DNA from: Candidatus Komeilibacteria bacterium S5_K13
Lineage (GTDB): Bacteria; Patescibacteriota; Patescibacteriia; UBA1558; S5-K13
Length of the DNA: 37,793 nucleotides
Assembly: GCA_019248485.1 (NCBI GenBank)
Contig: JAEHGL010000008.1
Span: forward strand, 1 to 37,793
Direction: 5' to 3'
Both the position numbers and the translations under genes were made by a program. Under the pieces are notes generated by a model, which saw only the letters and a list, made by a program, of their open reading frames with translations, did not search any database and was not told the origin of the DNA. Positions within the stretch are counted from its first letter, which is position 1, and every line of letters begins with the position of its first letter. Shown here piece by piece: positions 8,223-17,168 of this stretch.

Positions 8223-8282
8223 TAGGTTAATTGCGTAATAGATTAATAGGGTAATTGTTTAATAGATTAATAGATAATAGGA
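8222..8282. repeat. 24-bp tandem repeat in the lysS-cyclophilin spacer
   Basis: TAATAGATTAATAG occurs at 8236-8249 and 8260-8273, a 24-bp period. Related words (AATAGGTTAATTG, GGTAATTG) extend the repeat on the left to about two and a half units. It fills nearly the whole spacer. Confidence 0.7.
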
Positions 8283-8290
8283 AATATAAT

Positions 8291-8959
8291 ATGAAAAAAG
8301 CAATAATTTTATCTGCATTTTTATTAATAGTTTTAACGGGTTGTAAAAATGCAAACAACTCAAATAATAAATCAGAGGAAAATAATATTAATAATTTATC
8401 AATCGAAAATATGACAACAGAAGAGAAAAGCATTTCTACAAGCACGCTAGTGGGCGATGTAAAAGAAAATATGAAGATAGTGATGAAAACAAGTAAGGGG
8501 AATATAGAGCTTGAATTATATAAAGATAAGACACCTATTACAGTAGATAATTTTTTGAAATTAATCAGTGAAGGATTTTACAAAAATATTAAATTTCATA
8601 GAGTTATAGAAAATTTCATGATTCAAACAGGAGATCCTAGCACTCGTGGAGTAGAGGGAAAAGATTTTGTTTACGATCCATATAATAATCCAAACAAATT
8701 GCCAATAGCAGGAACTGGTGGCCCTGGATATTCTTTTAAAGATGAATTTAATTCTGACTTGAAATTTGATCGTCCAGGAAGACTTGCAATGGCAAATTCT
8801 GGACCAAATACAAACGGATCTCAAATTTTTATAACTCACGTTCCAACTGACTGGCTAAATGGAGCGCATACCATTTTTGGGCAAGTAATAAGTGGTCAAG
8901 ATGTTGTAAATTCTATTGTTCAGGGTGATTATATTATTGACATTACCGTTGAAAAATAA
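8291..8959 (+). CDS. cyclophilin-type peptidyl-prolyl isomerase, lipoprotein
   Basis: The start at 8291 is preferred to an upstream in-frame ATG at 8255, because the protein then begins with MKKAIILSAFLLIVLTGC, a complete lipoprotein signal ending in the lipobox LTGC. The first 12 extra codons lie in repeat sequence. A polar Asn/Glu/Ser-rich linker (about 20-60) leads to a cyclophilin domain with FHRVI, QTGDP, GTGGPGY and LAMANSGPNTNGSQ, including the catalytic Arg of FHR. The protein should isomerise proline bonds outside the membrane and help fold exported proteins. The domain is the compact bacterial type. It lies between lysS and serS. Confidence 0.93.
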   Translation: MKKAIILSAFLLIVLTGCKNANNSNNKSEENNINNLSIENMTTEEKSISTSTLVGDVKENMKIVMKTSKGNIELELYKDKTPITVDNFLKLISEGFYKNIKFHRVIENFMIQTGDPSTRGVEGKDFVYDPYNNPNKLPIAGTGGPGYSFKDEFNSDLKFDRPGRLAMANSGPNTNGSQIFITHVPTDWLNGAHTIFGQVISGQDVVNSIVQGDYIIDITVEK

Positions 8960-8988
8960 ATTTAAATAAAAAATATACGCTTATGTAT

Positions 8989-9026
8989 TATTCGTATTAA
9001 TTAGTATGATTAGTATAATTCGTATA
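8989..9026. repeat. short-word repeat in the cyclophilin-serS spacer
   Basis: The spacer is built from alternating words ATTCGTAT and ATTAGTAT, with at least four copies in 38 bases. It resembles the word-repeat spacers at 6224-6260, 8222-8282 and 22703-22738. Confidence 0.55.
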
Positions 9027-9043
9027 TTTGTATCCTAAATATT

Positions 9044-10279
9044 ATGTTAGATATAAAACGCATACGCGAACAAAAAAATGAAGTTGAAGAAGCACTACTG
9101 AAGAGGATGGATAAGGTTGATCTGGACTCAATAATATTTCTTGATGATAAAAGAAAAGAACTAGTTACTAAAACAGATGATCTAAAGGCAGAAAAAAATA
9201 AATACAGCAAGACAAAGCCGTCAGAAGAAATCATTTTTAAAATGAAAAATCTTGGTGAAGAACTTAAAGAATTAGAGGAAAAATTAAAAAATGTAGAAAT
9301 AGAACTAAATGAGAAATTATTAGAACTTCCAAATACGCCACTTGATGAAGTGATTTCAGGTGGAAAAGAAAATAATAAAGTTGTTTATACCTATAGCAAG
9401 AAACCAGAATTTAAATTTGAAACAAAGGATCATATTGAGCTTTGTAAAAACTTAGGACTTATTGATTATGAAAGAGCTGTAAAGATGTCTGGATCTGGTT
9501 TTTGGTGTTATACAGATAAAGGAGCAATGCTTGAATGGGCCTTATTAAATTATTTCAAAGACTATCACTATAAAAATGGATATAAGTTTATGATACCCCC
9601 ATTTTTACTAAACGAAGCGTCTGCTTATGCCTCTGGTCATTTGCCAAAATTTGGAGAGGATTTGTTTTGGACACAAGACAAACTTTGTCTTAATGCAACC
9701 AGTGAAATGATGATAAACAATTATCATAGGGATGAAATATTGGACGAATCAAAATTACCACTTAAATATTTTGCATACTCAGCTTGTTTTAGAAGAGAAG
9801 CTGGAAGTTATCGCGCAGAGGAGAGGGGCATGATAAGGGGGCATCAATTTAACAAAATAGAAATGTTTCAATTTGTAAAGAAAGAGGATTCGAGCCGCGC
9901 TTTTGATGAAATGTTGTCTCATGCTAGAAAACTACTTGAAGGTCTTGGTCTTCATTTTCAGATTTCTGCTCTTGCAGCAGGGGACTGTAGTGATGCAATG
10001 GCAAAAACGTATGATGTAGAAATTTGGATTCCAAGCATGAAAATATATAAAGAAGTAAGTAGCGCATCGCTAGCACTAGATTATCAAGCAAGAAGATCAA
10101 ACATAAGGTATAAGAATAAAGAAACAGACAGAAATGAATTTGTTTATACCCTAAATGCATCAGGACTTGCTACTAGTCGTGTTTTTCCAGCACTATTAGA
10201 GCAGTGTCAGAGATCTGATGGATCAATAAAGATTCCAAAAGTACTTCATAAATATTTGCCGTTTAAAGAAATAAAATAA
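9044..10279 (+). CDS. serS: seryl-tRNA synthetase
   Basis: The 411 residues are normal for SerS. An N-terminal antiparallel coiled-coil arm (about 1-105, rich in Lys and Glu, with LDDKRKELVTKTDDLKAEKN) binds the long variable arm of tRNA-Ser. The class II core has LNATSEM, motif 2 as FRREAGSYRAEERGMIRGHQF, and motif 3 as LNASGLATSRVFPALLEQCQ followed by GSIKIPKVL. It charges tRNA-Ser and, where present, tRNA-Sec. The TAA stop is directly followed by the alr ATG with no spacer, so the two are probably translationally coupled. Confidence 0.97.
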   Translation: MLDIKRIREQKNEVEEALLKRMDKVDLDSIIFLDDKRKELVTKTDDLKAEKNKYSKTKPSEEIIFKMKNLGEELKELEEKLKNVEIELNEKLLELPNTPLDEVISGGKENNKVVYTYSKKPEFKFETKDHIELCKNLGLIDYERAVKMSGSGFWCYTDKGAMLEWALLNYFKDYHYKNGYKFMIPPFLLNEASAYASGHLPKFGEDLFWTQDKLCLNATSEMMINNYHRDEILDESKLPLKYFAYSACFRREAGSYRAEERGMIRGHQFNKIEMFQFVKKEDSSRAFDEMLSHARKLLEGLGLHFQISALAAGDCSDAMAKTYDVEIWIPSMKIYKEVSSASLALDYQARRSNIRYKNKETDRNEFVYTLNASGLATSRVFPALLEQCQRSDGSIKIPKVLHKYLPFKEIK

Positions 10280-11446
10280 ATGTATCATAATTCTTGGATA
10301 GAAATATCAAAGAAAAATTTAGTACACAATATTAAGCTTCATAGGAAGTTTCTAGGTAGTGATACAAAGCTTATAGCTGTTGTAAAGAGTAATGCTTATG
10401 GACATGGAATGGTTATTGTATCAAAGATTTTAGATACCTTAAATGAAGTTGATATTATAGCAACTGTAAATCTAGAAGAGGCGATTGAGCTAAGAAATAA
10501 TAAAATAAAAAAGTCAATTTTGGTATTAAGTTATTTTGGGATACTTGAAAATAGAGGAGTGCTAGTTGAACAAGTAATTTGTTCGATAAAAAATGATATA
10601 TCTTTAATGATATATGATCTAAAAACTGCAAAGTTTTTAAATTCTGTTGCTAAAAAATTAAATAAAAAAATAAAAGTTCACATCAAAATAGAAACAGGAA
10701 TGACGAGGGTGGGCGTTTTGTATGATGAGGCCATTAGTTTTATAAAAAATGTAAGTAAATTAAAAAGTATAGAAATAATTGGACTTGCATCGCATTTTGC
10801 TACAACAGAAGAAGCAAATCAATATTTTACAAAACAGCAGTTAAATAATTTCGAGATGTTAATAAAAAATTTGGAGAAAGCAAATATTGTTATCCCCATA
10901 AAGCATATTGCATGTAGCGCGGCAATTACATTGTCAGAGAATAATCATTTTGATGCAGTGAGACTTGGAATAGCAATGTATGGTCTTTGGCCGTCTTTTG
11001 AAAATAAGAATTTGATAAAAAAGCAATATTCATGGTTTGATTTGCGACCCGTGCTTTCTTGGAAAACGAAGTTATTTCAAATAAAAAGAGTTGGGGCAGA
11101 TACTCCAGTTGGATATGGTTGTACGTACAGAACAAAAAGGGCTACAAAAATAGGTCTTATTCCAGTAGGCTACTTTGAGGGCTTAGATAGGGGGTTCTCA
11201 AATAATGGTTATGTATTAGTGGGTGGTAAAAAATGTTCTATAATAGGTAGGGTTTGTATGAATATAACAATAATTGATTTAAATAGCGTAAAGAATGCTG
11301 TCGTTGGAGATGATGTGGTTTTAATAGGCAAACAACTTAAAAATTATATAAGCGCTGAAGAGTTGGCAGATAGAATAGGCACTATTAATTATGAAATAAC
11401 AACAAGACTCAATAGTAACACATTAAGAGTTATAAAAAATGATTAG
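10280..11446 (+). CDS. alr: alanine racemase
   Basis: This 388-residue protein is a fold-type III PLP enzyme that makes D-alanine for peptidoglycan. The PLP lysine is K36 in AVVKSNAYGHG. The second catalytic base is Y283 in GYGCTYR. The C-terminal beta domain carries VGRVCMNITIIDL. The length fits the family. It starts immediately after the serS stop and overlaps the next gene (ftsQ) by 8 nt. It therefore sits in a translation and cell-wall operon. An intact D-Ala route suggests that the cell still makes its own peptidoglycan, in line with mltG, ftsQ and the M23 hydrolase nearby. Confidence 0.95.
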   Translation: MYHNSWIEISKKNLVHNIKLHRKFLGSDTKLIAVVKSNAYGHGMVIVSKILDTLNEVDIIATVNLEEAIELRNNKIKKSILVLSYFGILENRGVLVEQVICSIKNDISLMIYDLKTAKFLNSVAKKLNKKIKVHIKIETGMTRVGVLYDEAISFIKNVSKLKSIEIIGLASHFATTEEANQYFTKQQLNNFEMLIKNLEKANIVIPIKHIACSAAITLSENNHFDAVRLGIAMYGLWPSFENKNLIKKQYSWFDLRPVLSWKTKLFQIKRVGADTPVGYGCTYRTKRATKIGLIPVGYFEGLDRGFSNNGYVLVGGKKCSIIGRVCMNITIIDLNSVKNAVVGDDVVLIGKQLKNYISAEELADRIGTINYEITTRLNSNTLRVIKND

Positions 11447-12428
11447 AAAAGATTCTCACAAGCAAGGAAACTTTTATAGGGGATGTTATAGATCCAATTC
11501 TTTTAAGCGAGAAAATTTTTTTAGCAGAAGGCATGTAAATAAATGTTTTTGTAAACAGAATGCTTATAGTTGGCAAACAAAAGTTTTGTATTGTTTTGGT
11601 GCCTTTGTTTTTTTATACCTTGTCTATTTTTTCTTCTTTTCTAGCTATTTTGTAATAGACAATGTAATGGTTGAGGGTAATAATAGAATTGATGGTAATT
11701 ATGTAAAAGAATTAACTTATAAGACAATTAATCAAAAAAAACTATTTTTATTTAAAAACAACAATTATTTTCTTTTTAGCCCTGCTAATATAAGGAAGGA
11801 ATTAGAAAAAAATAATTCCTTAGAGTCGCTTGAGATAATTAGAAAATATTTTTCTACCGTATTTGTAAAAATTAAAGAAAAAGAAGCAAGATTTGCCTAT
11901 ATTAATAATGCTAATAATTACTTAATAGATAAAGAGGGCAATGTCATTGCAAAAGTAGATGAAAACAATAAAGAATTTAAATCTACAAATATCATTATTC
12001 GTGTTATTGCAACACAAACTATAATTAATCAAAAAGAAATAGATGAGCAAAATATGAATGCTAGTACAACAAGTAGTAGTTCTACAGAAAAGAATGATAA
12101 AATTATACCTCAAATACAAAATATTTATCCAAGTCTTCCTGAGATGGGAAAAGGTGTTTTTTCAAAATCAATTGCAGAAAAGATTTCTTATATAGATCAA
12201 AGCTATAGAGAAAGAATAAAAGATTCAAAAATAGAAGTCTATGAATATGATAATTCAAAAGATCTTTATATTACAATGATAGATAGAGCAATTAAAGTAT
12301 ACTTTAAGCTAGATGAGAATTTGGAATTTCAGATAACAAATTTAGCTCAATACTTTCAAAAAAATCCAGATATAAAAAATCTAAAATATATTGATCTAAG
12401 ACAAAAGGATCAAATAATTATTAAATAA
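11439..12428 (+). CDS. ftsQ: cell division protein FtsQ/DivIB-like
   Basis: The 329-residue protein has a basic, Cys- and His-containing cytoplasmic tail (1-45), one membrane helix (about 48-70), and an extracytoplasmic POTRA domain starting at FVIDNVMVEGNNRI. Then come IRKELEKN, the characteristic strand VFVKIKEKEARF and a beta domain with YLIDKEGNVIAKV. FtsQ scaffolds the divisome by binding FtsB and FtsL. A Ser/Thr-rich stretch (about 205-215) interrupts the distal domain. The assignment rests on topology and the POTRA/FtsQ strand pattern, as overall identity in this family is low. It overlaps alr by 8 nt, in keeping with the usual murein and division clustering. Confidence 0.8.
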   Translation: MIRKDSHKQGNFYRGCYRSNSFKRENFFSRRHVNKCFCKQNAYSWQTKVLYCFGAFVFLYLVYFFFFSSYFVIDNVMVEGNNRIDGNYVKELTYKTINQKKLFLFKNNNYFLFSPANIRKELEKNNSLESLEIIRKYFSTVFVKIKEKEARFAYINNANNYLIDKEGNVIAKVDENNKEFKSTNIIIRVIATQTIINQKEIDEQNMNASTTSSSSTEKNDKIIPQIQNIYPSLPEMGKGVFSKSIAEKISYIDQSYRERIKDSKIEVYEYDNSKDLYITMIDRAIKVYFKLDENLEFQITNLAQYFQKNPDIKNLKYIDLRQKDQIIIK

Positions 12429-12430
12429 AA

Positions 12431-12651
12431 ATATTCCCTACTCTAAATATTATACTCAGTTATTCTTATGCACGCTCTTAAAGAGAGGCGAGGCCTAATT
12501 AAGGTGGTAAATAAATAATAGTTTATTAGAGCTTAATAAAGAGAATGATCATTTTATTAATATTTAACCATATAGAGGCTTTATATATGGATTAATCAGA
12601 GTATTGTATTAAGATTGAAAAAGCCATATAATAACTGAGTGTAAGGGATAT
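12431..12651. other. foldable spacer between ftsQ and xer, possible structured RNA
   Basis: ACTCAGTTATT (12454-12464) is perfectly complementary to AATAACTGAGT (12630-12640), 165 bases away. Outside it, 12431-12441 can pair with 12641-12651 with small bulges. Inside are further hairpins: a TTTATTA/TAATAAA arm near 12512-12531 and CCATATA/TATATGG near 12568-12590. A closed multi-arm element of about 220 nt is possible. No known RNA family was recognised and no coding frame is supported. A small inverted-repeat transposable remnant is the alternative. Confidence 0.45.
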
Positions 12652-12680
12652 TATACTCAATTAAATATACATCAATATAT

Positions 12681-13634
12681 ATGCCTAAAAATGCAAAAGG
12701 AGCCACTACTCTGCCATTATTTGAAGAATACCTCCTTCACCTACAGGTTAATAATTTTTCAAATGAAACAATTTATAATTATGAAAGAGATCTCAAAGTT
12801 TTTGACAATTTTTTAATATCAGAAAATATTAAATTTGATAAATTAGGTAAACTCTATATAGATAGATATAAGGCCTATCTTTTCTCTATAGATAGGTCAA
12901 CTAGCAATAACCATGAAAATCATGGCAAACTATCGTCTTATTCAACAAACAGAATGCTCTCCTCGCTTAGATCATATTTAAGATATTTAATAGAAAATGA
13001 TTATAAAACTTCAATTTTACCGGAACATGTAAAACTAGTAAAAAATATAAAAAAACATCCTAAAACGCCAGAATTTAATGAATTAGTAAGACTTATTGAG
13101 GCGCCATCTGAAATTGAGAAAAATAAAATAATTGCTGTACGCAATCGTGCAATGTTAGAACTCCTCTTTTCAACAGGAATGAGAATTTCAGAGCTTGTTA
13201 ATTTAAACAAAGATCAAATAGATTCCCAAGGAAGAATATTTATTTTGGGAAAAGGAAAAAAAGAAAGATTTGTTTATATGACGGAGAGGTCAAAAAAGTA
13301 TTTGCAAGAATATATGGAAATCAGAAAAGATTTATCAAAAAGATTGTTTGTTCCTATAAGAGGTAGAAACACTAGCAAAAAAGATGTCCGTGTTTCTACA
13401 AACTATATGCAATATAGAATTAAATATTATAGAGATATTCTAAATATTAATGTTCCAATAAGCGCACATTCTCTTCGTCATGGATTTGCAACTTACTTGG
13501 CAGAAAACGGAGCATCTCCTGCGGCTATTCAAATATTGCTTGGTCATGAGTCGTTGGATACAACAACTCGTTATGTTCATGCTTCAGATAGATTCGCAGA
13601 GAGTGTTCATAAAAAATTTCATCCTTTAAAATAG
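12681..13634 (+). CDS. xerD: tyrosine recombinase of the XerC/XerD family
   Basis: The 317-residue protein has an N-terminal SAM-like core-binding domain (about 10-112) and a catalytic domain with all expected residues: R168 (STGMRISEL), K191 (LGKGKKER), H263 and R266 (HSLRHGFATYLAENG), H289 (LLGHES) and the nucleophile Y298 (TTTRYVHA). It probably resolves chromosome dimers at a dif site. The size and the lack of an adjacent integrase module argue against a phage integrase. A single Xer protein would be expected in a reduced genome; whether it is XerC, XerD or an XerH-like single recombinase cannot be decided. It ends 7 nt before a bidirectional terminator. Confidence 0.92.
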   Translation: MPKNAKGATTLPLFEEYLLHLQVNNFSNETIYNYERDLKVFDNFLISENIKFDKLGKLYIDRYKAYLFSIDRSTSNNHENHGKLSSYSTNRMLSSLRSYLRYLIENDYKTSILPEHVKLVKNIKKHPKTPEFNELVRLIEAPSEIEKNKIIAVRNRAMLELLFSTGMRISELVNLNKDQIDSQGRIFILGKGKKERFVYMTERSKKYLQEYMEIRKDLSKRLFVPIRGRNTSKKDVRVSTNYMQYRIKYYRDILNINVPISAHSLRHGFATYLAENGASPAAIQILLGHESLDTTTRYVHASDRFAESVHKKFHPLK

Positions 13635-13640
13635 ACATAT

Positions 13641-13668
13641 AAAAAATCCTGCCTTAGCAGGATTTTTT
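13641..13668. terminator. bidirectional intrinsic terminator between xer and the M23 gene
   Basis: AAAAAATCCTGC (13641-13652), a four-base loop and GCAGGATTTTTT (13657-13668) form a perfect 12-pair stem with A and T tracts on both sides. It can stop both convergent genes. Confidence 0.9.
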
Positions 13669-13691
13669 AATTTATGAATTTTGAAAATATT

Positions 13692-14909
13692 TTATAAATA
13701 ATTTAGTGGGTTAACTGGCGTACCATTCATTCTAACTTCAAAATGTAAATGTGGACCAGTTGTAAGTCTTCCTGCGCCAAGTGTTCCCGGCATACCTCCT
13801 GATAGGCCTATTATATCTCCTTGAACCACAAAATCTCCTGTTCTGGCGCTTATTTTTGATATATGACCATATACAGTAGATAAGCCATTATTGTGAACTA
13901 TCATAATATAATTATAACCATAGCCATTGTCTTTTGCTATTGCAACGTACCCAGACGCAGCAGCCCTAACAGCTGTTCCTTGTCCAGCTCTTATATCAAT
14001 GGCGGGGTGTTCAAAAATGCTTCTAAAAGGATATTCTGGGTCATGAAAATATGTTGTGACTATGCGAGATGGTACTGGCCAGCTGAGCGTTTCATTGCTT
14101 TGAGTTTTGCCAGCATTTTTCTTTATCAATAATTCTCTAGCCTTTTGTTCATATGAAGCTATTAAGTTATTTGCGTCGTTTTGTTCTTTGCGAAGCTCTG
14201 CAAGGAGTTTGTTGAACTTTTTTTCATCACTTTCAGCACGAGATAAAAATATAAATTTTGCGCCTTGTTCGTCTTTTAATTTATCCTGTTCTGTGCTTAG
14301 TTGGGTTTTTAATCCCTCTAGGTCTTGTTTTGATTTTGTTAGACTATTATTTTTTTGAGTTAGCCAGTTCTGTAGATTTTTCAAATTTTCTACTTTGTCT
14401 TGTAGATTGGATTGTATTGATTTGAGCTTGCTAATTTCATCAAAGAAATCACTTAAATTCTCATTTAGTAATAGAGCCTTGAGAGAGCTATTAGTATCCT
14501 CTTCTTTATATAATTGCCTAAGGGACTCTTTTATGTTTTCTTTAGAAAAGTTTAGCTCATTTTGTTTTTTTTCAAGCTCCATATTGGTTGCTCTTATTTC
14601 AAGCTCAAGATTTTCTATTTGTAAATTAGTTGTCTCTATGCCAATAGTGCGAGAAGCTATTTTGGTGTTTAATATAGAAATTTCATTATTTAAAGTAATC
14701 CCCTCTTGTTGTTTTTGTTTGATTTTATTCTGGTATACGAGTTGTTGTTTATTCAAATTATCTATAGTGCTCTTTTTTTCATTTATAATGCGATTTAAAT
14801 CTTCTAATGTTTCTGATTTGATATTTGTAAATGGAAAAAAGAGCAAAGATATAATTGCCGAGTAAAAAAATATTTTTGTTCTTGTGTTGTTCAACCCGTT
14901 AGATATCAT
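13692..14909 (-). CDS. murein hydrolase activator / M23 peptidase (EnvC/NlpD type)
   Basis: This 405-residue secreted protein has an N-terminal signal or anchor (about 10-30), a long coiled coil (about 33-265) and a C-terminal LytM/M23 domain. The domain has EHPAIDIRAGQGTAVRAAASG, GYNYIMIVHNNGLSTVYGHI and GPHLHFEVRMNGTPVNPL, including the His and Asp zinc ligands and the HLHFE motif. With the zinc site intact it could itself be an endopeptidase. The coiled coil is like EnvC, which is controlled by FtsEX during division. It is the last gene before the terminator at 13641-13668, and 128 bp separate it from the upstream gene. Confidence 0.9.
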   Translation of the reverse strand: MISNGLNNTRTKIFFYSAIISLLFFPFTNIKSETLEDLNRIINEKKSTIDNLNKQQLVYQNKIKQKQQEGITLNNEISILNTKIASRTIGIETTNLQIENLELEIRATNMELEKKQNELNFSKENIKESLRQLYKEEDTNSSLKALLLNENLSDFFDEISKLKSIQSNLQDKVENLKNLQNWLTQKNNSLTKSKQDLEGLKTQLSTEQDKLKDEQGAKFIFLSRAESDEKKFNKLLAELRKEQNDANNLIASYEQKARELLIKKNAGKTQSNETLSWPVPSRIVTTYFHDPEYPFRSIFEHPAIDIRAGQGTAVRAAASGYVAIAKDNGYGYNYIMIVHNNGLSTVYGHISKISARTGDFVVQGDIIGLSGGMPGTLGAGRLTTGPHLHFEVRMNGTPVNPLNYL

Positions 14910-15037
14910 TATATTTGATAGTTGTTATATGAAATTATATTTTTAGTTAATACTATTTAACCCACTTAAAATTGAATTTATCTAATGGGCCTCATTGATT
15001 TTATTATAACACTGTAGATAATATTTAAAAAGCTAGG

Positions 15038-15724
15038 CTATTGATTCTTTAGATATTGTTTTATTTTCTCTATTTGTTTTTCTGTTTCTGCTTTTTGATT
15101 TTCATTATTTATCATTCGTATGTGTCTTTGAGCATTTTCTATGCTAATTAATATTGTTTTTTGAACTTTTTTGTCAGTCATTAAGCTCTTTGATATTGAT
15201 GTAGCAGATATTATATCAAGTGCTATTTGAAAGGATCCTATAGTTAGTGCACTGCAAATAAATTTTTTAAAAGCATCTTGTATTTCGTCTGATGAATCAA
15301 TAACTGTCGTGTCAAAATAGAACTTTTTTATTATATTGTTTATATTTTTATAATTTTGATTTATATTGTAAGAAGTTTGAGGCGTTTTTAATAGGTTTAT
15401 TATGCTTTTTTCTAGTAAATTTTGTGTCTTTTGGAGCTTAATTTTTTTCTTTGATATTTCGAAGACCTCGAATTCATTATTTATAAAAATTGCAAATGTG
15501 GGATTGTTTATCAATGCATCTTCTATAGATTTTATAAATATATCTTGGAATTCATCGCTATGCGTTAATTCATCTGGTAATTTATTATTTTCTAGCATGC
15601 TTGAAATAGCTCCCATGTCTTTGGAGTCTAAACATTGTTTTAATTCTTTTAGGGTTTCTTGGTTTCGTTGCTTTTCTTTGTTTTTTGGTATTTTATTTTG
15701 TTCCGGAAATATAAATCCAAACAT
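15038..15724 (-). CDS. uncharacterised helical-repeat protein
   Basis: The 228-residue protein has no signal peptide or membrane segment and is rich in Lys, Asn, Ile and Glu, with predicted alpha-helical character. I do not recognise a named family. Three stretches look like one repeated helical unit: SDEFQDIFIKSIEDALIN, SDEIQDAFKKFICSALTI and DKKVQKTILISIENAQRH, each with an acidic start, Q-(D/K)-x-(F/I) and a hydrophobic run. Similar repeats are found in CPR hypothetical proteins. It starts 8 nt after the gltX stop, so it is probably co-transcribed. A binding or scaffold role is possible, but nothing shows this. Confidence 0.75.
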   Translation of the reverse strand: MFGFIFPEQNKIPKNKEKQRNQETLKELKQCLDSKDMGAISSMLENNKLPDELTHSDEFQDIFIKSIEDALINNPTFAIFINNEFEVFEISKKKIKLQKTQNLLEKSIINLLKTPQTSYNINQNYKNINNIIKKFYFDTTVIDSSDEIQDAFKKFICSALTIGSFQIALDIISATSISKSLMTDKKVQKTILISIENAQRHIRMINNENQKAETEKQIEKIKQYLKNQ

Positions 15725-15732
15725 ATATTTAG

Positions 15733-17163
15733 TTAGCTAGTTAATTTATTTAGGGCAATGTTTAATCTTGCTAAACTTTCTATCTTGCCTAGAACGTATA
15801 ATATTTCAGCGGGGGATGGACTTTTTTCTAGTCCTGACAAAGCAACTCTAATTGGCCAAAACACATCTCCAGGAGTAAGATTGTTGTCGCTTATTATTGT
15901 ATTTAATACATCATTTAAATTATTCTCATCCCATCTGCTCTCCTCCATTTGTTCTAAATATTTTAGAGAAAGTTTTAATCCTTTTATCGTTGCGTTTTTA
16001 TCGCTTTTTTTAAATATCAGCATATTTGTATGATAATCCGAGATATCAAATATAAAGCTTGATAATTCTTTTAAATCTAGTAAATTATTAAGTCTTCCTG
16101 AGAATATTTTTACTATGTCCTCTATTCTGTCTGATTTGTCTAAAATATTTTTTGCAAAATCAATGATGTATTTATAGTCATTTTTATTTTCTTTTTTATT
16201 TGTTACAATATTTCTAATATACTCTGCATTTATCCAGTTTAATTTGCTTATATCAAATATAGCCCCAGCCTTGTTTATATTTTCTATTGAAAAATCTTTT
16301 ATTAATTCATCCATTGAATAAATTTCTTTTTCTGTTTTGGGATTCCATCCTAAGAAAGCAATGTAGTTTATTAGCGCTTCTGGTAAATATCCTTTTTTAA
16401 TAAAATCTTCTGCAGCAACATCCCCTTGTCTTTTTGATAGCTTGCTTCTATCAGGGTTTAGAAGTAGTGGTAAATGAACGAATTTGGGTATCTCCCATCC
16501 AAGCATTTGGTATAATATTACATGTTTTGGTGTTGAAGGAAGCCATTCATCCCCCCTAATTATATGGGAAATGTTCATTTCGTGGTCATCTATTACAACG
16601 GCAAGGTGATATGTTGGAAATCCGTCAGACTTTATTAAAACCTGATCATCTATATCATGTGTATTTATTTTAATTTCACCATATACAAGGTCGTTAAATA
16701 TTATGTCGGTATTATCTGGCAATTTTAATCTTATTACATAATTTTCTTTGTTTTTGAGTTTTTCTTCTATTTCTTCTTTTGAAAGAGCTAGGCAGTGCCT
16801 GTCATATTTTGGAACTTGTTTGTTTTTTTCTTGATTCTTTCTTGCTTCATCCAATCTTTCTTTTGAACAAAAACAATAGTAAGCCTTGCCCTCACTTACT
16901 AATTGGTCGGCATATTTTTTGTATGTTTTTAATCGTTTTGATTGGTAAATTGGACCATCGTCAAAGTTTAGCCTGAATGATTTTATTGCTTTTACAAGCT
17001 CTTTATCAGCATTTTCTACATATCTTGATCTATCAGTGTCTTCTATTCTAAGTGCAAATTTTCCATTTTGATTTTTTGCAAACAAATAATTATAAAGAGC
17101 GGTTCTAAGTCCCCCTATGTGTAAATATCCCGTTGGGGATGGTGCAAAACGTGTTTTTATCAT
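15733..17163 (-). CDS. gltX: glutamyl-tRNA synthetase
   Basis: The 476-residue protein is a class I aminoacyl-tRNA synthetase. The N-terminus has RFAPSPTGYLHIGGLRTALYNYL, in which the HIGH motif reads HIGG. DIDDQVLIKSDGFPTYHLAVVIDDH and RGDEWLPSTPKH follow. The KMSKS loop reads KLSKR in NPDRSKLSKRQGD. The C-terminal anticodon domain occupies about 310-476. It charges tRNA-Glu and, in bacteria with GatCAB, also tRNA-Gln. It lies 5 nt downstream of the glycosyltransferase-Nudix gene and 8 nt upstream of the helical-repeat gene, so the three appear to form one operon. Confidence 0.97.
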   Translation of the reverse strand: MIKTRFAPSPTGYLHIGGLRTALYNYLFAKNQNGKFALRIEDTDRSRYVENADKELVKAIKSFRLNFDDGPIYQSKRLKTYKKYADQLVSEGKAYYCFCSKERLDEARKNQEKNKQVPKYDRHCLALSKEEIEEKLKNKENYVIRLKLPDNTDIIFNDLVYGEIKINTHDIDDQVLIKSDGFPTYHLAVVIDDHEMNISHIIRGDEWLPSTPKHVILYQMLGWEIPKFVHLPLLLNPDRSKLSKRQGDVAAEDFIKKGYLPEALINYIAFLGWNPKTEKEIYSMDELIKDFSIENINKAGAIFDISKLNWINAEYIRNIVTNKKENKNDYKYIIDFAKNILDKSDRIEDIVKIFSGRLNNLLDLKELSSFIFDISDYHTNMLIFKKSDKNATIKGLKLSLKYLEQMEESRWDENNLNDVLNTIISDNNLTPGDVFWPIRVALSGLEKSPSPAEILYVLGKIESLARLNIALNKLTS

Positions 17164-17168
17164 AATGT

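Noticed and set aside
12681-13634. Phage integrase or integron integrase reading of the Xer gene
   Set aside because: There are no attachment-site repeats, phage genes or cassette genes nearby. Size and motifs fit a housekeeping Xer recombinase.
14395-14865. 156-residue plus-strand frame
   Set aside because: It lies wholly antisense to the coiled-coil part of the M23 gene, whose biased codons keep the opposite strand open. It shows no domain.
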